Source: Porphyromonadaceae bacterium | GTDB lineage: Bacteria > Bacteroidota > Bacteroidia > Bacteroidales > UBA12481 | Direction: 5' to 3' | Length of the DNA: 51,328 bases | Assembly (NCBI GenBank): GCA_007280905.1 | Contig: QYQM01000117.1 | Coordinates: 1 to 51,328, forward strand | Shown: positions 29,318 through 37,790 of the stretch, piece after piece | Layout of the letters: every line of letters begins with the position of its first letter | Numbering within the stretch: position 1 is the stretch's first letter | Notes under the pieces: model-generated | What the model was told of the DNA's origin: nothing | What the model saw: only the letters and a program-made list of their open reading frames with translations | Database searches by the model: none | Translations under genes and position numbers: made by a program

Positions 29318-30936
29318 ATGATAAGAATACGCCCACTTCTCAACTGTGCAGCCATCATTCTGGCATTTACAGGACTGAATCTGGTTGCTCAAGACATTCA
29401 ATTCACACAGGCAAAAAAGAACCTGGTTATCAAAATGGCATCCCTCTCCCAAAGGCCTATCGGGTGCAATACTGGGATGGGTCAGGATTTGTTCCGGTGA
29501 AAAATGCCAAAGGTCTCGGACTGGTCAATAAGCAATTCAATACCACCACTTTTGATGAGGTTCAGACCACTAAGCTGAGGATTGAAGTGGATTCGGCGAC
29601 CCTGTTTCCGAACAATGTCCAGGAATGGATCGTATATCAATCGCCTGGTTCACCGGACATAACACCGATTGTTACCGCAGGGGCCGAGCGTGATGTAATG
29701 GCCGGTGGGAAAACTTATCTGTCGGGAAGCCTGAAGTCGGTAACTCCAGTAAATAAAACGGTTTGGACCCAAAAATCCGGTCCGGGGAAAGTGGAATTTA
29801 AGAATCCGGAATCCATCAGCACCACAGCCGTTTTATCCAAACCGGGCGATTATATCCTGACATTAACAGCCACCGAAGGCAAGTTGAGCTCCTCATCGGA
29901 CCTGAAAGTCAAAGTGCATTTACCACCGCCGCATCAAAGGCTGGATGTGGTGTACACCAAACGCTATTCCCAAGATCCTGGCTGCCCAGGAGCCAGATGG
30001 TTACCTGCAGACTGCCTATACCCTGCGCGATACGGCCCGCTGGCACGAAAGGTGGTCACCCGAAACCCGGGGCAACCATGAAGGATACACGGCTGGATAT
30101 TTTATCGAATCTGCTATAAATCACTACACCCTGACAGAGGGCAAAGACAAGCGGCTATATGATGCAGCGAAGAAACTGGCCGACTGCTGGGTGGCTAATC
30201 TCGGACCAGGTAAAAAGCCCTGGTTCGATGGCCATCAGGAGATGGAACAGGCATTGGTCCGCTTTGGACGGTTTGTCAACGATATGGAAGGCAATGGCCG
30301 GGGCGACAGCTACATCAAGCTCGCAGCGGGGAAACCAGCGAAGGCTTTGGCGGCAATTACTCCCTGGGCAATAATGCTTACTGTGAAGCCTGCTCAAGCT
30401 GCGGCCTGATCTTTTTCGATTATAAGATGAACCTCTCTTACCATGATGCGAAATATGCCGATCTGTATGAGGAGACCATTTACAATGCCTTGCTGGGCGC
30501 ACTCGATCTCGATGCTATGAATTTCTATTATGATAACCCGCTCACCGGCAGCCAGCCACGGGGTTCGTGGCATGTTTGTCCGTGCTGCGTGGGAAATATC
30601 CCCCGTATCCTGCTGATGATACCCACCTGGACCTACGTCAAGAGTGCCGATGGCATTTATATTAACCTGTACATTGGGAGTACCATCAAGGTTGAAAAAG
30701 TGGCCGGAACGGATATCGAGATGGTTCAGAAAACGGATTATCCCTGGAGCGGCAACGTATCCATCACGGCCAAAGCGGAGAATGGATATGTCGCCATCAA
30801 ACGCACCTGGCAATCAGGGGACAAAGTTGAAATTCAGATACCGATGCCAAGGATACAGGCGGGTCGACAGTATGGATTAATAGGTAAACACTCACCACGG
30901 AGAGGTATAAAAATGAAGGAAGAGATTCGAATTTAG
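29318..30936 (+). pseudogene. GH127 (DUF1680) glycosidase, decayed with frameshifts and internal deletions
   Basis: Fragments in two alternating frames read as a GH127 beta-L-arabinofuranosidase-like exported protein. A signal peptide (29318 on) is followed by a frame change near the A-run at 29411-29420. Next comes the accessory domain (GYQNGIPLPKAYRVQYWDG to VHLPPPHQRLDVVYTKRYS), a junction near 29964-29970, barrel part IPKILAAQEPDGYLQTAYTL to RFVNDMEGNG, and a junction near 30321-30331. Then come SGETSEGFGGNY, YCEACSSCGLIFF and the cysteine motif WHVCPCCVGNIPR. A likely in-frame loss sits near 30780 and the 3' end is missing. Relative to family members I recall, roughly 60-90 residues are missing at each junction. 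It should make no active enzyme. Confidence 0.85.
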
Positions 30937-31096
30937 AGTTCCGAATGCCGAGGTGCGAGATTCAGGTAATCAAGAAGTTGTAAATTCCTACTTCATAAAT
31001 ACTTGAATCTGTTAAGTTCGTAATTCGGAATTCTGAATTGGAATCTCAACCCTTTTACTTCAATTAAAATCCTAACTTAGGTAAAAATTAATCGCC

Positions 31097-32110
31097 ATGA
31101 AGGATACAATCAAAATGCGGATCCACGGGTGGTTCACGCTGGCTTTTGTTTTGATTTTACTGGCCCTGAGCACCTCAGCAATTGCCCAAAACAAGCGTTC
31201 GATGAAGTATTCGACCCGCTCGGCCAAAAAGGCTCAGATCTGGCAAAAGGAAGTCCGGGCCAAGCTGAGCGGTCTTCTGAATATCGATGATCTTCTGGCA
31301 ACCGGGAAAAGTATTCCCCTGAATCCGAATGAGATCCTTACCGAAAATAAAGGTGATTACCTGGTGAAGGAGGTCGAGATCAATTCTACTGCGAACCGAC
31401 GGATCCGGGTTATCGTTACCTTTCCACTCCTGACCAATGGCCCCTGGCCGGCGGTTGTGTGTATTCACGGACATGGAGGTAAGCCTTACAGTGTTTATGA
31501 TAAGGAGTCGCCGTATAAAGCCTTTGCAGCGGAGCTGGCCGTCCGCAATTATGTGACCATTGCACCGGTGGTGAGTCAGCATGAAGTTTACGAAGCAGGC
31601 CGCACCCTGATGGGCGAGCGGCTCTGGGATGCGATGCGGTGCATCGACTATCTGGAATCACTCATCTCGGTCGACGCAACCAGAATCGGGTGCGCAGGGC
31701 TCTCTCTTGGCGGTGAAATGGCCATGTGGCTGGGTGCCATGGACCAGCGCATCAAAGCCACCGTGAGTGCCGGTTTTCTTACCCGGATGGATCAGATGGA
31801 GCAGGGTCACTGCATGTGCTGGAAATTCCCGGGATTGAGGGAATTGGTTGATTATGCCGATATCTACTCATTGATTGCCCCCCGGTTGCTGCTGTGCCAG
31901 AACGGACTGAAAGAACCCCCGACGGATTTCACCGTTGAACTCGCCCGTGCAGCCTTAAAAGAGATTCAGGTGAGCTACACCAATTACAGCAGGCCTGAAA
32001 ACGTCACGTTGGTTGCCCATCCGGAAGGCCATGTGGTGGATGTTCCCAGTTTGCTGTCTTTTTTCAAAAAGCAATTTAACCCGATAAAAAATTCATACGA
32101 TGAAGAATAA
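31097..32110 (+). CDS. exported alpha/beta hydrolase (dienelactone hydrolase-like esterase)
   Basis: Protein of 337 residues with a signal peptide (WFTLAFVLILLALSTSAIAQ). The hydrolase fold is seen in AVVCIHGHGGK (oxyanion loop) and the nucleophile elbow GLSLGGEM. A C-terminal histidine follows in VAHPEGHVVDVP. The dienelactone-hydrolase/acetyl-xylan-esterase-like group fits best. It probably removes ester groups from glycans, given that it is cotranscribed with a GH109-like enzyme: its last 11 bases overlap the start of that gene. The substrate is inferred. Confidence 0.82.
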   Translation: MKDTIKMRIHGWFTLAFVLILLALSTSAIAQNKRSMKYSTRSAKKAQIWQKEVRAKLSGLLNIDDLLATGKSIPLNPNEILTENKGDYLVKEVEINSTANRRIRVIVTFPLLTNGPWPAVVCIHGHGGKPYSVYDKESPYKAFAAELAVRNYVTIAPVVSQHEVYEAGRTLMGERLWDAMRCIDYLESLISVDATRIGCAGLSLGGEMAMWLGAMDQRIKATVSAGFLTRMDQMEQGHCMCWKFPGLRELVDYADIYSLIAPRLLLCQNGLKEPPTDFTVELARAALKEIQVSYTNYSRPENVTLVAHPEGHVVDVPSLLSFFKKQFNPIKNSYDEE

Positions 32111-33506
32111 CCGCAGGGATTTTTTAAAATGGACCGGTCTGGCCGGACTCGGACTGGCTGGTACCCCTTTCCTTCATGGATTTGCCTCCTCGCCGGATAT
32201 TCAGAAATCGCATAAGCAGCGGTTTAATATGTCGGGCTATATCGCGCCGAAAATTGAAAAGGTCAGGATCGGGATCATCGGGTTAGGTAATCGCGGCCCG
32301 GCCCATCTGGAAACGATGCGGTATATCGAAGGCGTTGAAATCAGGGCCTTGTGTGACCTATTGCCTGAACGGGCGGCTGCGGCTAAAAAAAGGCTCGATG
32401 GCACCATCCATAATCCAACCCTTTACTCAGGCAGCAAAGATGAATGGATGAAGCTATGTGAGCAGGAAGATATTGACCTGGTGATGATTACTACCCCATA
32501 TTACATGCATGCCGGCATGGCCGTTTATGCCATGGAGCATGGAAAACATGTTGCCTCCGAGGTTCCGGCCGCAGCGACTATCGAAGAGTGCTGGAAGCTG
32601 GTGGAAACTGCTGAACGCACCCGCAAACATTGCATGATGCTCGAAAACTACGCCTATGGTTTTTTCCAGGTGCTCACGCTGAACATGGCCCGGAAGGGTT
32701 TTTTCGGAGAGATCGTTCACGGCGAGTGTGCCTATAACACCAGTAAGATGGCCAACAACTTTTCCAAAACCATGTATTGGAATATGTGGTGGCTTAGGTT
32801 GTATGCATCGAAAAAAGGCAATATTTACCCAACGCATGGTTTGGGCTCAGTATGCCAGATCATGAACATCAACCGGGGCGACCGGTTTGATTACCTGGTG
32901 TCGATGGAGAGCAACGACTTCATGATGGGTGCCAAAGCAAAAGAACTGGCGGCCAAAGATGATTTCTTTAAGCCGTTTGCAGATAAGAATTATCGCGGCA
33001 ACATCAATACCAGCATCATCCGCACTGTTAAGGGCCGCACTATCATGGTTCAGCACGATGCCACCTCCCCCCGCGGACCACATACCGTGATTCACGGAAT
33101 CACCGGAACCAAAGGGATGGCACTTGAATATCCGCTGCCGGCCAGGATCTCAAAGGATCTCAGCGGTTGGGTCCCTCAGGAGGAATTTAACGCTATTGCA
33201 AAAGAATATACCCCGGCCATTATTACCAGGATCAGCGAGCTGACCAAGCAAGTGGGCGGTCACGGCGGAGGCGACCTGCTCGAGGACTGGCGTCTCATCG
33301 ACTGTCTGCACAACGGGCTGCCCCTCGATCAGGATGTGTATGATGCAGCAGCCTGGAGTTCCATTGGGCCCTTGAGCGAGTGGTCGGTGCTGAACCGTTC
33401 CAATTCCATCGATATTCCCGATTTCACCGCGGGTGCCTGGGAAAAGAACCTGCCGAACATGGACATTAACCTGACTCAGGGCGGAACCACTAAAATACTG
33501 GTATAG
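32100..33506 (+). CDS. GH109-like NAD-dependent glycosidase (Gfo/Idh/MocA)
   Basis: Protein of 468 residues with a Tat leader (MKNNRRDFLKWTGLAGLGLAG), so exported folded. The Rossmann motif is RIGIIGLGNRGPAH. The segments MLENYAYGFFQVLTLNMARKG and YPTHGLGSVCQIMNINRGDR closely match GH109 alpha-N-acetylgalactosaminidases, which cleave through a transient 3-keto sugar using bound NAD+. GGHGGGDLLEDWRLIDCL near the end is also characteristic. It overlaps the esterase gene by 11 bases and is 6 bases ahead of the UroD-like gene, so all three form one operon. Confidence 0.9.
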   Translation: MKNNRRDFLKWTGLAGLGLAGTPFLHGFASSPDIQKSHKQRFNMSGYIAPKIEKVRIGIIGLGNRGPAHLETMRYIEGVEIRALCDLLPERAAAAKKRLDGTIHNPTLYSGSKDEWMKLCEQEDIDLVMITTPYYMHAGMAVYAMEHGKHVASEVPAAATIEECWKLVETAERTRKHCMMLENYAYGFFQVLTLNMARKGFFGEIVHGECAYNTSKMANNFSKTMYWNMWWLRLYASKKGNIYPTHGLGSVCQIMNINRGDRFDYLVSMESNDFMMGAKAKELAAKDDFFKPFADKNYRGNINTSIIRTVKGRTIMVQHDATSPRGPHTVIHGITGTKGMALEYPLPARISKDLSGWVPQEEFNAIAKEYTPAIITRISELTKQVGGHGGGDLLEDWRLIDCLHNGLPLDQDVYDAAAWSSIGPLSEWSVLNRSNSIDIPDFTAGAWEKNLPNMDINLTQGGTTKILV

Positions 33507-33512
33507 TTCAGG

Positions 33513-34586
33513 ATGGCCGATTATTCCAAAAATCCGTTTATCCGGTCACGCATGCTTCCGGTGGATGTGGTATTTCATCCCTCCTGGTGGAACAAACATG
33601 CCGGAATTGTATTCGATGAGGATTTTTTCTACCACCCCCTGAAGCGGGTGGAGGCTGAAAAGAAGATGGAAAACGTGCTGTATGAGCGGTTTGGGCAATT
33701 CGGGTTAGGGGAGAACCGGAACCAGGCTTTGCCGGTGATTGGAGCCGTTCACAATGCCGCGGGGTATATCATCCAGGAAATGCTCGGCTGCAAGGTAATT
33801 TATCAGGAAGATTCACCCCCTCAGGTGATATCCGCCGGGATGGGAAAGCTGGATATCGATCCCCTAAAGGCTTTTAATTCTGATGTTTTTAAAAAGCTGC
33901 TCAATCTTCAGGAGCAGCTTAAATCCAAATATGGTTACCTCACCGGCGACATCAATTGGGGAGGGGTATTAAATATCGCTTTGGATCTGATTGGAGAAAA
34001 GGTATTTACCGATTTTTATCTCGAACCGGATGAAACCAAAAAGCAGTTCCGGTTGATATCTGATGTCATTGAGCGATTTGCATCGTGCATTGCCAGCCTC
34101 ACAGGCACCACTTCGATTTCGGTAAACCGGAATGTCAGGCACATCGAACATCCTGTTTTCCTCCATTCCGAATGCACGCATACTATGATCTCAACCGGAC
34201 AATATGAAGAATTCTTAATGCCCATCGATATTGTATGGAGCCAGAAATACCGGCCTTTCGGCATCCATTATTGCGGGAAGGATCCCCATCGGTACGCTGA
34301 ATCCTTCAGTAAAATCAGCAATCTGAATTTTCTAGATGTAGGCTGGGGTGGTGACATAAAAGAGCTTCGCAAGTTTCTGCCGCACACCTTTTTAAATATC
34401 CGGCTCGATCCCGTCTCCATCAATAGTTACACCGATGATGATCTTGAAAAAACCATAACCAATCTGGTAACCGGTTCTGGCAATCCATATCTGACGGGTG
34501 TGTGCTGCATCAACATGGATGACAAGGTGGAAGACGGCAAGATCGCGACCATCTTCCGGACGGTGGAGAAGCTCCGGGTACTATAA
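33513..34586 (+). CDS. UroD/MtaA-superfamily protein, possible methyltransferase
   Basis: Protein of 357 residues of the uroporphyrinogen decarboxylase superfamily. Instead of a plain HemE active site it has GIHYCGKD (H252, C254) and a late VCCIN (C331, C332), matching the H-x-C...C zinc site of MtaA/CmuA methyltransferases, which move methyl groups to or from corrinoid or thiol carriers. HSECTHTMISTGQYEEFLMP is the superfamily's central block. No signal peptide. It sits in an operon with an esterase and a GH109-like enzyme, so demethylation of a methylated sugar is conceivable but unproven. No corrinoid protein gene is nearby. Confidence 0.75.
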   Translation: MADYSKNPFIRSRMLPVDVVFHPSWWNKHAGIVFDEDFFYHPLKRVEAEKKMENVLYERFGQFGLGENRNQALPVIGAVHNAAGYIIQEMLGCKVIYQEDSPPQVISAGMGKLDIDPLKAFNSDVFKKLLNLQEQLKSKYGYLTGDINWGGVLNIALDLIGEKVFTDFYLEPDETKKQFRLISDVIERFASCIASLTGTTSISVNRNVRHIEHPVFLHSECTHTMISTGQYEEFLMPIDIVWSQKYRPFGIHYCGKDPHRYAESFSKISNLNFLDVGWGGDIKELRKFLPHTFLNIRLDPVSINSYTDDDLEKTITNLVTGSGNPYLTGVCCINMDDKVEDGKIATIFRTVEKLRVL

Positions 34587-34969
34587 ACGTTGTCGGTGGT
34601 GATAGTTGTGATGGTTGTGATGGTTGCCCGTTTTGGTCAGGTAGAGGACAAATCTGCGAATCAACCGGGCAGGCGCAAGGCCTGCCCCTTCATTACGGTT
34701 CGATGGAAAAGATAAAGGAAGATTCGGAGTAGCGTGATGAGATCCCGGCCTGCGCCGGGATGACAAAAGCCGCTGGGGAAATAACTAAAATTGGGCTAAA
34801 GCCCATTGTAATCAATTCATCATCAATCCACTACATAAATGTAGTGGCAACTAATAATGAACACTGTGGTATCATTTATCTCCTCACTCCCGTAACTTCC
34901 TCACTCCCTCACGCCCCCACTTCCTCTCTCACGTTCTTTTCTTTCTTCCTGTCTTCTTGTCATCCGTCT
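34587..34969. repeat. 383-base gap built of stacked short repeats
   Basis: No gene is seen. From left to right: a TTGTCGGTGGTGATAGTTGT-type word tandem (34590-34628), a GGGCAGGCGCAAGGCCTGCCC palindrome (34667-34687), a TCCCGGCCTGCGCCGGGA palindrome (34743-34760), GGGCTAAAGCCC (34793-34804), CCACTACATAAATGTAGTGG (34828-34847), and a CCTCACTCCCTCACG word tract from about 34880. Any of the palindromes could stop transcription between the convergent genes. At least five different families sit side by side. Confidence 0.8.
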
Positions 34970-35350
34970 CTACTTCGCCATCCCCATAAATATCCCCCCA
35001 ATATACGGCACCAGCCAGATGAGCCAGACAATTATACTGTAGCGGTGAAATCCGGTACGGGTTTTTTCGCTGCCCTTGCGTACCACAAAGGTAGCCCAGA
35101 TAGCATGAACCAGCATCAGCCAGAGTGCCAGTTGGCCGGTCAGAGTATGCATCTTGGTAAAATCAAACAATCCACCGGCCATTATATGCATGCCCAGTGT
35201 ACCCGAAACATCAAAGGTGAACCCGGTCCAGAAAGCGATTACATGCCAGGGCTTCAAATATTTGGATAGCCGTTCGGACCATACGCCCAGGGAGTAAAAG
35301 ATAAAAGCGAAAGTGATCAGGATACTGGAAAGGATCAGGAGAGGCGACAT
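34970..35350 (-). CDS. HsmA/TIGR03987-type small membrane protein
   Basis: Protein of 126 residues with four hydrophobic helices (ILSSILITFAFIFYSLGVW, WHVIAFWTGFTFDVSGTLGM, LTGQLALWLMLVHAIWATFV and IIVWLIWLVPYIGGIFMGM). The conserved histidines and tryptophans (KPWHVIAFW, KMHTLTG) match the TIGR03987/HsmA family, whose biochemical role is not settled. It stands alone between repeat-filled gaps on both sides. Confidence 0.8.
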   Translation of the reverse strand: MSPLLILSSILITFAFIFYSLGVWSERLSKYLKPWHVIAFWTGFTFDVSGTLGMHIMAGGLFDFTKMHTLTGQLALWLMLVHAIWATFVVRKGSEKTRTGFHRYSIIVWLIWLVPYIGGIFMGMAK

Positions 35351-35390
35351 AGGTCCCGGGTTTTTAGTAATTTCGAAAGTTAGGAAAAAT

Positions 35391-35544
35391 GGTGAGGGAG
35401 TGAGGACGTGAGGACGACATAGACTATAAGACTATAAGACTGTAAGACTATAAGACTGTAAGAATAGTACCGGTAACAGATAACTGACAAACAGCACCAT
35501 CACAACCATCACAACCATCACAACCGATAACTGACAACTGAGAA
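35391..35544. repeat. three word-repeat families in series before DDAH gene
   Basis: GGTGAGGGAGTGAGGACGTG (35391 on), then an ACTATAAGACTATAAGACTG tandem (35420-35465), then CAGATAACTGACAAACAG passing into ACCATCACAACCATCACAAC and CGATAACTGACAACTGAG (35472-35543). It ends only 2-3 bases before the DDAH ATG, so any promoter or ribosome site of that gene must lie in or be made from repeat sequence. Confidence 0.85.
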
Positions 35545-35546
35545 TC

Positions 35547-36317
35547 ATGGTTAGAACTTTTACAAGGGCGATCGTACGTAAACCTTGCCCGGAGATTGTG
35601 CATGGAATTACGTCAGCCAATTTAGGAAAGCCTGATTTCGGAAGGGTGATGGAGCAGCATCAGGATTATGTGGAGGCACTGGAGCAGTGCGGATTCCGGG
35701 TAATCGTGCTTATAAGTGACAGCAGGTTCCCGGATTCTGCTTTTATTGAGGATGTTGCACTTTGCACCTCTGCATGCGCAATAATTACCAATCCGGGGGT
35801 CGTATCAAGGAAAGGGGAGAAAGATGGAATGAGGGAGGTGCTGTCGGAGTTTTATCAGGACATTGAAGAGATCAGATCTCCGGGCACATTGGAGGCTGGG
35901 GATGTGATGATGGTGGATGCGCATGTCTATATCGGCATTTCGAAACGGACCAATAGGGATGGAGCGGAACAACTGATCGGCATTTTGGATAAGTATGGAT
36001 TAACCGGATCAACGGTTCCTTTAAAAACAGTCCTTCATTTGAAAACAGGCGTATCTTATCTGGAACAGAACAACCTGCTGGTTTGCGGAGAGTTCATCGA
36101 TTGTAAGGATTTTGATCCATTTAACAGGATTGAAGTGCCTGCATATGAATCTTATGCTGCTAATTCGCTGTGGATCAATGGCACAGTGCTGGTCCCAAAA
36201 GGATTCCCGGTGACCTTGGCCAAAATTGAGAAGGCAGGATACCCGATTATTGAAATGGATGTTTCTGAATTTCAGAAATTAGACGGGGGCCTGAGCTGCC
36301 TGTCGCTGAGGTTTTAA
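35547..36317 (+). CDS. dimethylarginine dimethylaminohydrolase (DDAH)-like amidinohydrolase
   Basis: Protein of 256 residues of the guanidino-group modifying superfamily, which hydrolyses methylated arginine (to citrulline and an amine) or related guanidines. Key residues are readable: FIEDVALCT (E68, D69), H164 in VLHLKTGVSY, and the nucleophile C251 in GGLSCLSLRF at the very C-terminus, as in DDAH. No signal peptide; cytosolic. The length fits. It is monocistronic or followed by the small membrane protein at 36362. Confidence 0.9.
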   Translation: MVRTFTRAIVRKPCPEIVHGITSANLGKPDFGRVMEQHQDYVEALEQCGFRVIVLISDSRFPDSAFIEDVALCTSACAIITNPGVVSRKGEKDGMREVLSEFYQDIEEIRSPGTLEAGDVMMVDAHVYIGISKRTNRDGAEQLIGILDKYGLTGSTVPLKTVLHLKTGVSYLEQNNLLVCGEFIDCKDFDPFNRIEVPAYESYAANSLWINGTVLVPKGFPVTLAKIEKAGYPIIEMDVSEFQKLDGGLSCLSLRF

Positions 36318-36334
36318 TTTGAGTTTGAATATGT

Positions 36335-36342
36335 TACCTTTG
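36335..36342 (+). promoter_or_regulatory. possible Bacteroidota -7 promoter word
   Basis: TACCTTTG matches the TAnnTTTG consensus exactly and lies 19 bases before the ATG at 36362. A T-rich word (TTTTAA) sits about 20 bases upstream of it, but not a clean TTTG. Confidence 0.35.
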
Positions 36343-36361
36343 TTTATAAATAACATCATTC

Positions 36362-36631
36362 ATGAAAGCAATTATCACAATTGTTGGAATTCTGCTGATT
36401 GTCGGTGGATCTTATTTGGTTTACGATGGCTACCAGGTAAAGCAGACTGCGGGAGCTAAGGTTGAAAAAGAAGTTTCAGCCGTCGTCAAGGCGCTAACCG
36501 ATAATTCGGTTAAAACCAAGACCAATGTGAATAATGAGTCGGCTATGAAAATGATCGGAGGAGGCGTTTTAGCAATTACCGGAATCATACTGGTTGTTGG
36601 CGGGCTGAGGAGGAATGGGATAAGACGGTAA
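36362..36631 (+). CDS. small two-helix membrane protein (DUF3185-like)
   Basis: Protein of 89 residues. Helix 1 (IITIVGILLIVGGSYLVYDGY) and helix 2 (MIGGGVLAITGIILVVGGL) flank a polar middle of about 40 residues (GAKVEKEVSAVVKALTDN). The pattern fits DUF3185-type proteins; function unknown. Its last codons (NGIRR and stop) run into an ATAAGACGGTAAGACC tract of the AAGACTG repeat family, so the C-terminus may have been overwritten. Confidence 0.65.
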   Translation: MKAIITIVGILLIVGGSYLVYDGYQVKQTAGAKVEKEVSAVVKALTDNSVKTKTNVNNESAMKMIGGGVLAITGIILVVGGLRRNGIRR

Positions 36632-36680
36632 GACCATAAAAGTAGGCAGTTGGCAGTAAGCAGTAAGCAGTTGGCAATCG
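36618..36680. repeat. word-repeats around the end of the small membrane protein
   Basis: GATAAGACGGTAAGACC (36618 on) overlaps the stop codon. It is followed by AGTAGGCAGTTGGCAGTAAG and CAGTAAGCAGTTGGCAATCG up to 36680, just before the GGGAGAAAG ribosome-site-like stretch of the next gene. Confidence 0.75.
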
Positions 36681-36688
36681 GGAGAAAG

Positions 36689-37711
36689 ATGAAGGAACAA
36701 AAATTAGCGGTGATCAATGATTTGACTTCGCCGTTGTTCAGGATCATGGCGATTCAAAATGACCTGGAACCGCAACAGAGGCAGTACGATAATAATATTT
36801 GCGCCTTTCATATTGGTAATGGATTCATATTAAGCGTGGGCCATAATCTGAGGCTCGAGGCCACCATGTTCAAGTCGATTGCCGAAGACCGCTATCAATC
36901 TGAAATTGCCCCTCATCTGAACCCTGCTGAACTGCAGCATTTTAATCAGATCCTGGTCCCTGGCCCAGCAGTTACTGGCAAGAGATACCTGAAGATTGTG
37001 AATCAGAACGATGTGCCCACTTTTGTTACCGCATTAAAGCGGATCAATTTTGATACCCGATGGGTGACCATGTATCAGAAGCAAATCGCTAAACCCTATT
37101 TGTTAATCCAGCAGCGCGGCCCGGTTTTTTACAATGATCAGGCGGTGCATGCCCGGTTTAACCCCTTGCTCACATTTGTTGATCCCAACTCCAACCGGCA
37201 GTCATACCTCATCGAGACTGAATTGATCGATGCCTGGTATGAGGATGATGTGGCACTTTATAAGATTGTGAATACCCCTGAAAGTATCATTGATACAATT
37301 CCACGGTTTGAAATAGACCCTGAAATTTATGATGTTTCAAACGGTGACTATTTCTGTGTTCAAACTGCCCCATCTGACCTGAATCCGGGAAGAATGATCA
37401 ATGAAGCAAATATTGAGGGTCTGGTTGATCAGTATACTCCGTTCAAGGACCGTTTTGGCGGCAATTACAATCTCCAGGGGCTTCGATATCTGATTAAAGG
37501 TTATTTCAGATTTGGTTCATCCGGCGCACCATATATAAAATTCGATCCGGCAAGCTATACCTTTAAAGTAAATGCGGTACAAACCGAAGCATGCCCGATC
37601 CAGTTGGAGATTAAGGGAAGCAGGATGGGCAATTTTCAGTTTATCAATGCAATAGCCACCCCGCTGGCCAATGTTATCGACCGCATCAACCGGCAAATGG
37701 TCCACGGGTAA
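36689..37711 (+). CDS. possible trypsin-like (S1-fold) cytosolic protease
   Basis: Protein of 340 residues from the ATG at 36689. This ATG follows GGGAGAAAG, and an earlier ATG (36650) lies within repeat DNA. There is no signal peptide. Residues 38-54 (CAFHIGNGFILSVGHNL) resemble the first barrel of trypsin-like proteases with H52, D187 lies in DDVALYKI, and S278 is in GSSGAP, like GDSGGP. Order and spacing fit a catalytic triad, but the rest is too divergent for a firm call. A related non-peptidase fold is possible. Confidence 0.5.
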   Translation: MKEQKLAVINDLTSPLFRIMAIQNDLEPQQRQYDNNICAFHIGNGFILSVGHNLRLEATMFKSIAEDRYQSEIAPHLNPAELQHFNQILVPGPAVTGKRYLKIVNQNDVPTFVTALKRINFDTRWVTMYQKQIAKPYLLIQQRGPVFYNDQAVHARFNPLLTFVDPNSNRQSYLIETELIDAWYEDDVALYKIVNTPESIIDTIPRFEIDPEIYDVSNGDYFCVQTAPSDLNPGRMINEANIEGLVDQYTPFKDRFGGNYNLQGLRYLIKGYFRFGSSGAPYIKFDPASYTFKVNAVQTEACPIQLEIKGSRMGNFQFINAIATPLANVIDRINRQMVHG

Positions 37712-37790
37712 CCTTAAGTTTCCAAGTTTCCAGCGCGGTTTTTTGTTGTAAATCCATTCCCTATATTTACCGCAAACAAAAGTTGCTATT

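Noticed and set aside
34760-35269. Plus-strand open frame opposite the HsmA-like gene
   Set aside because: The first third is palindromic repeat DNA and the rest is antisense to a recognised membrane protein.
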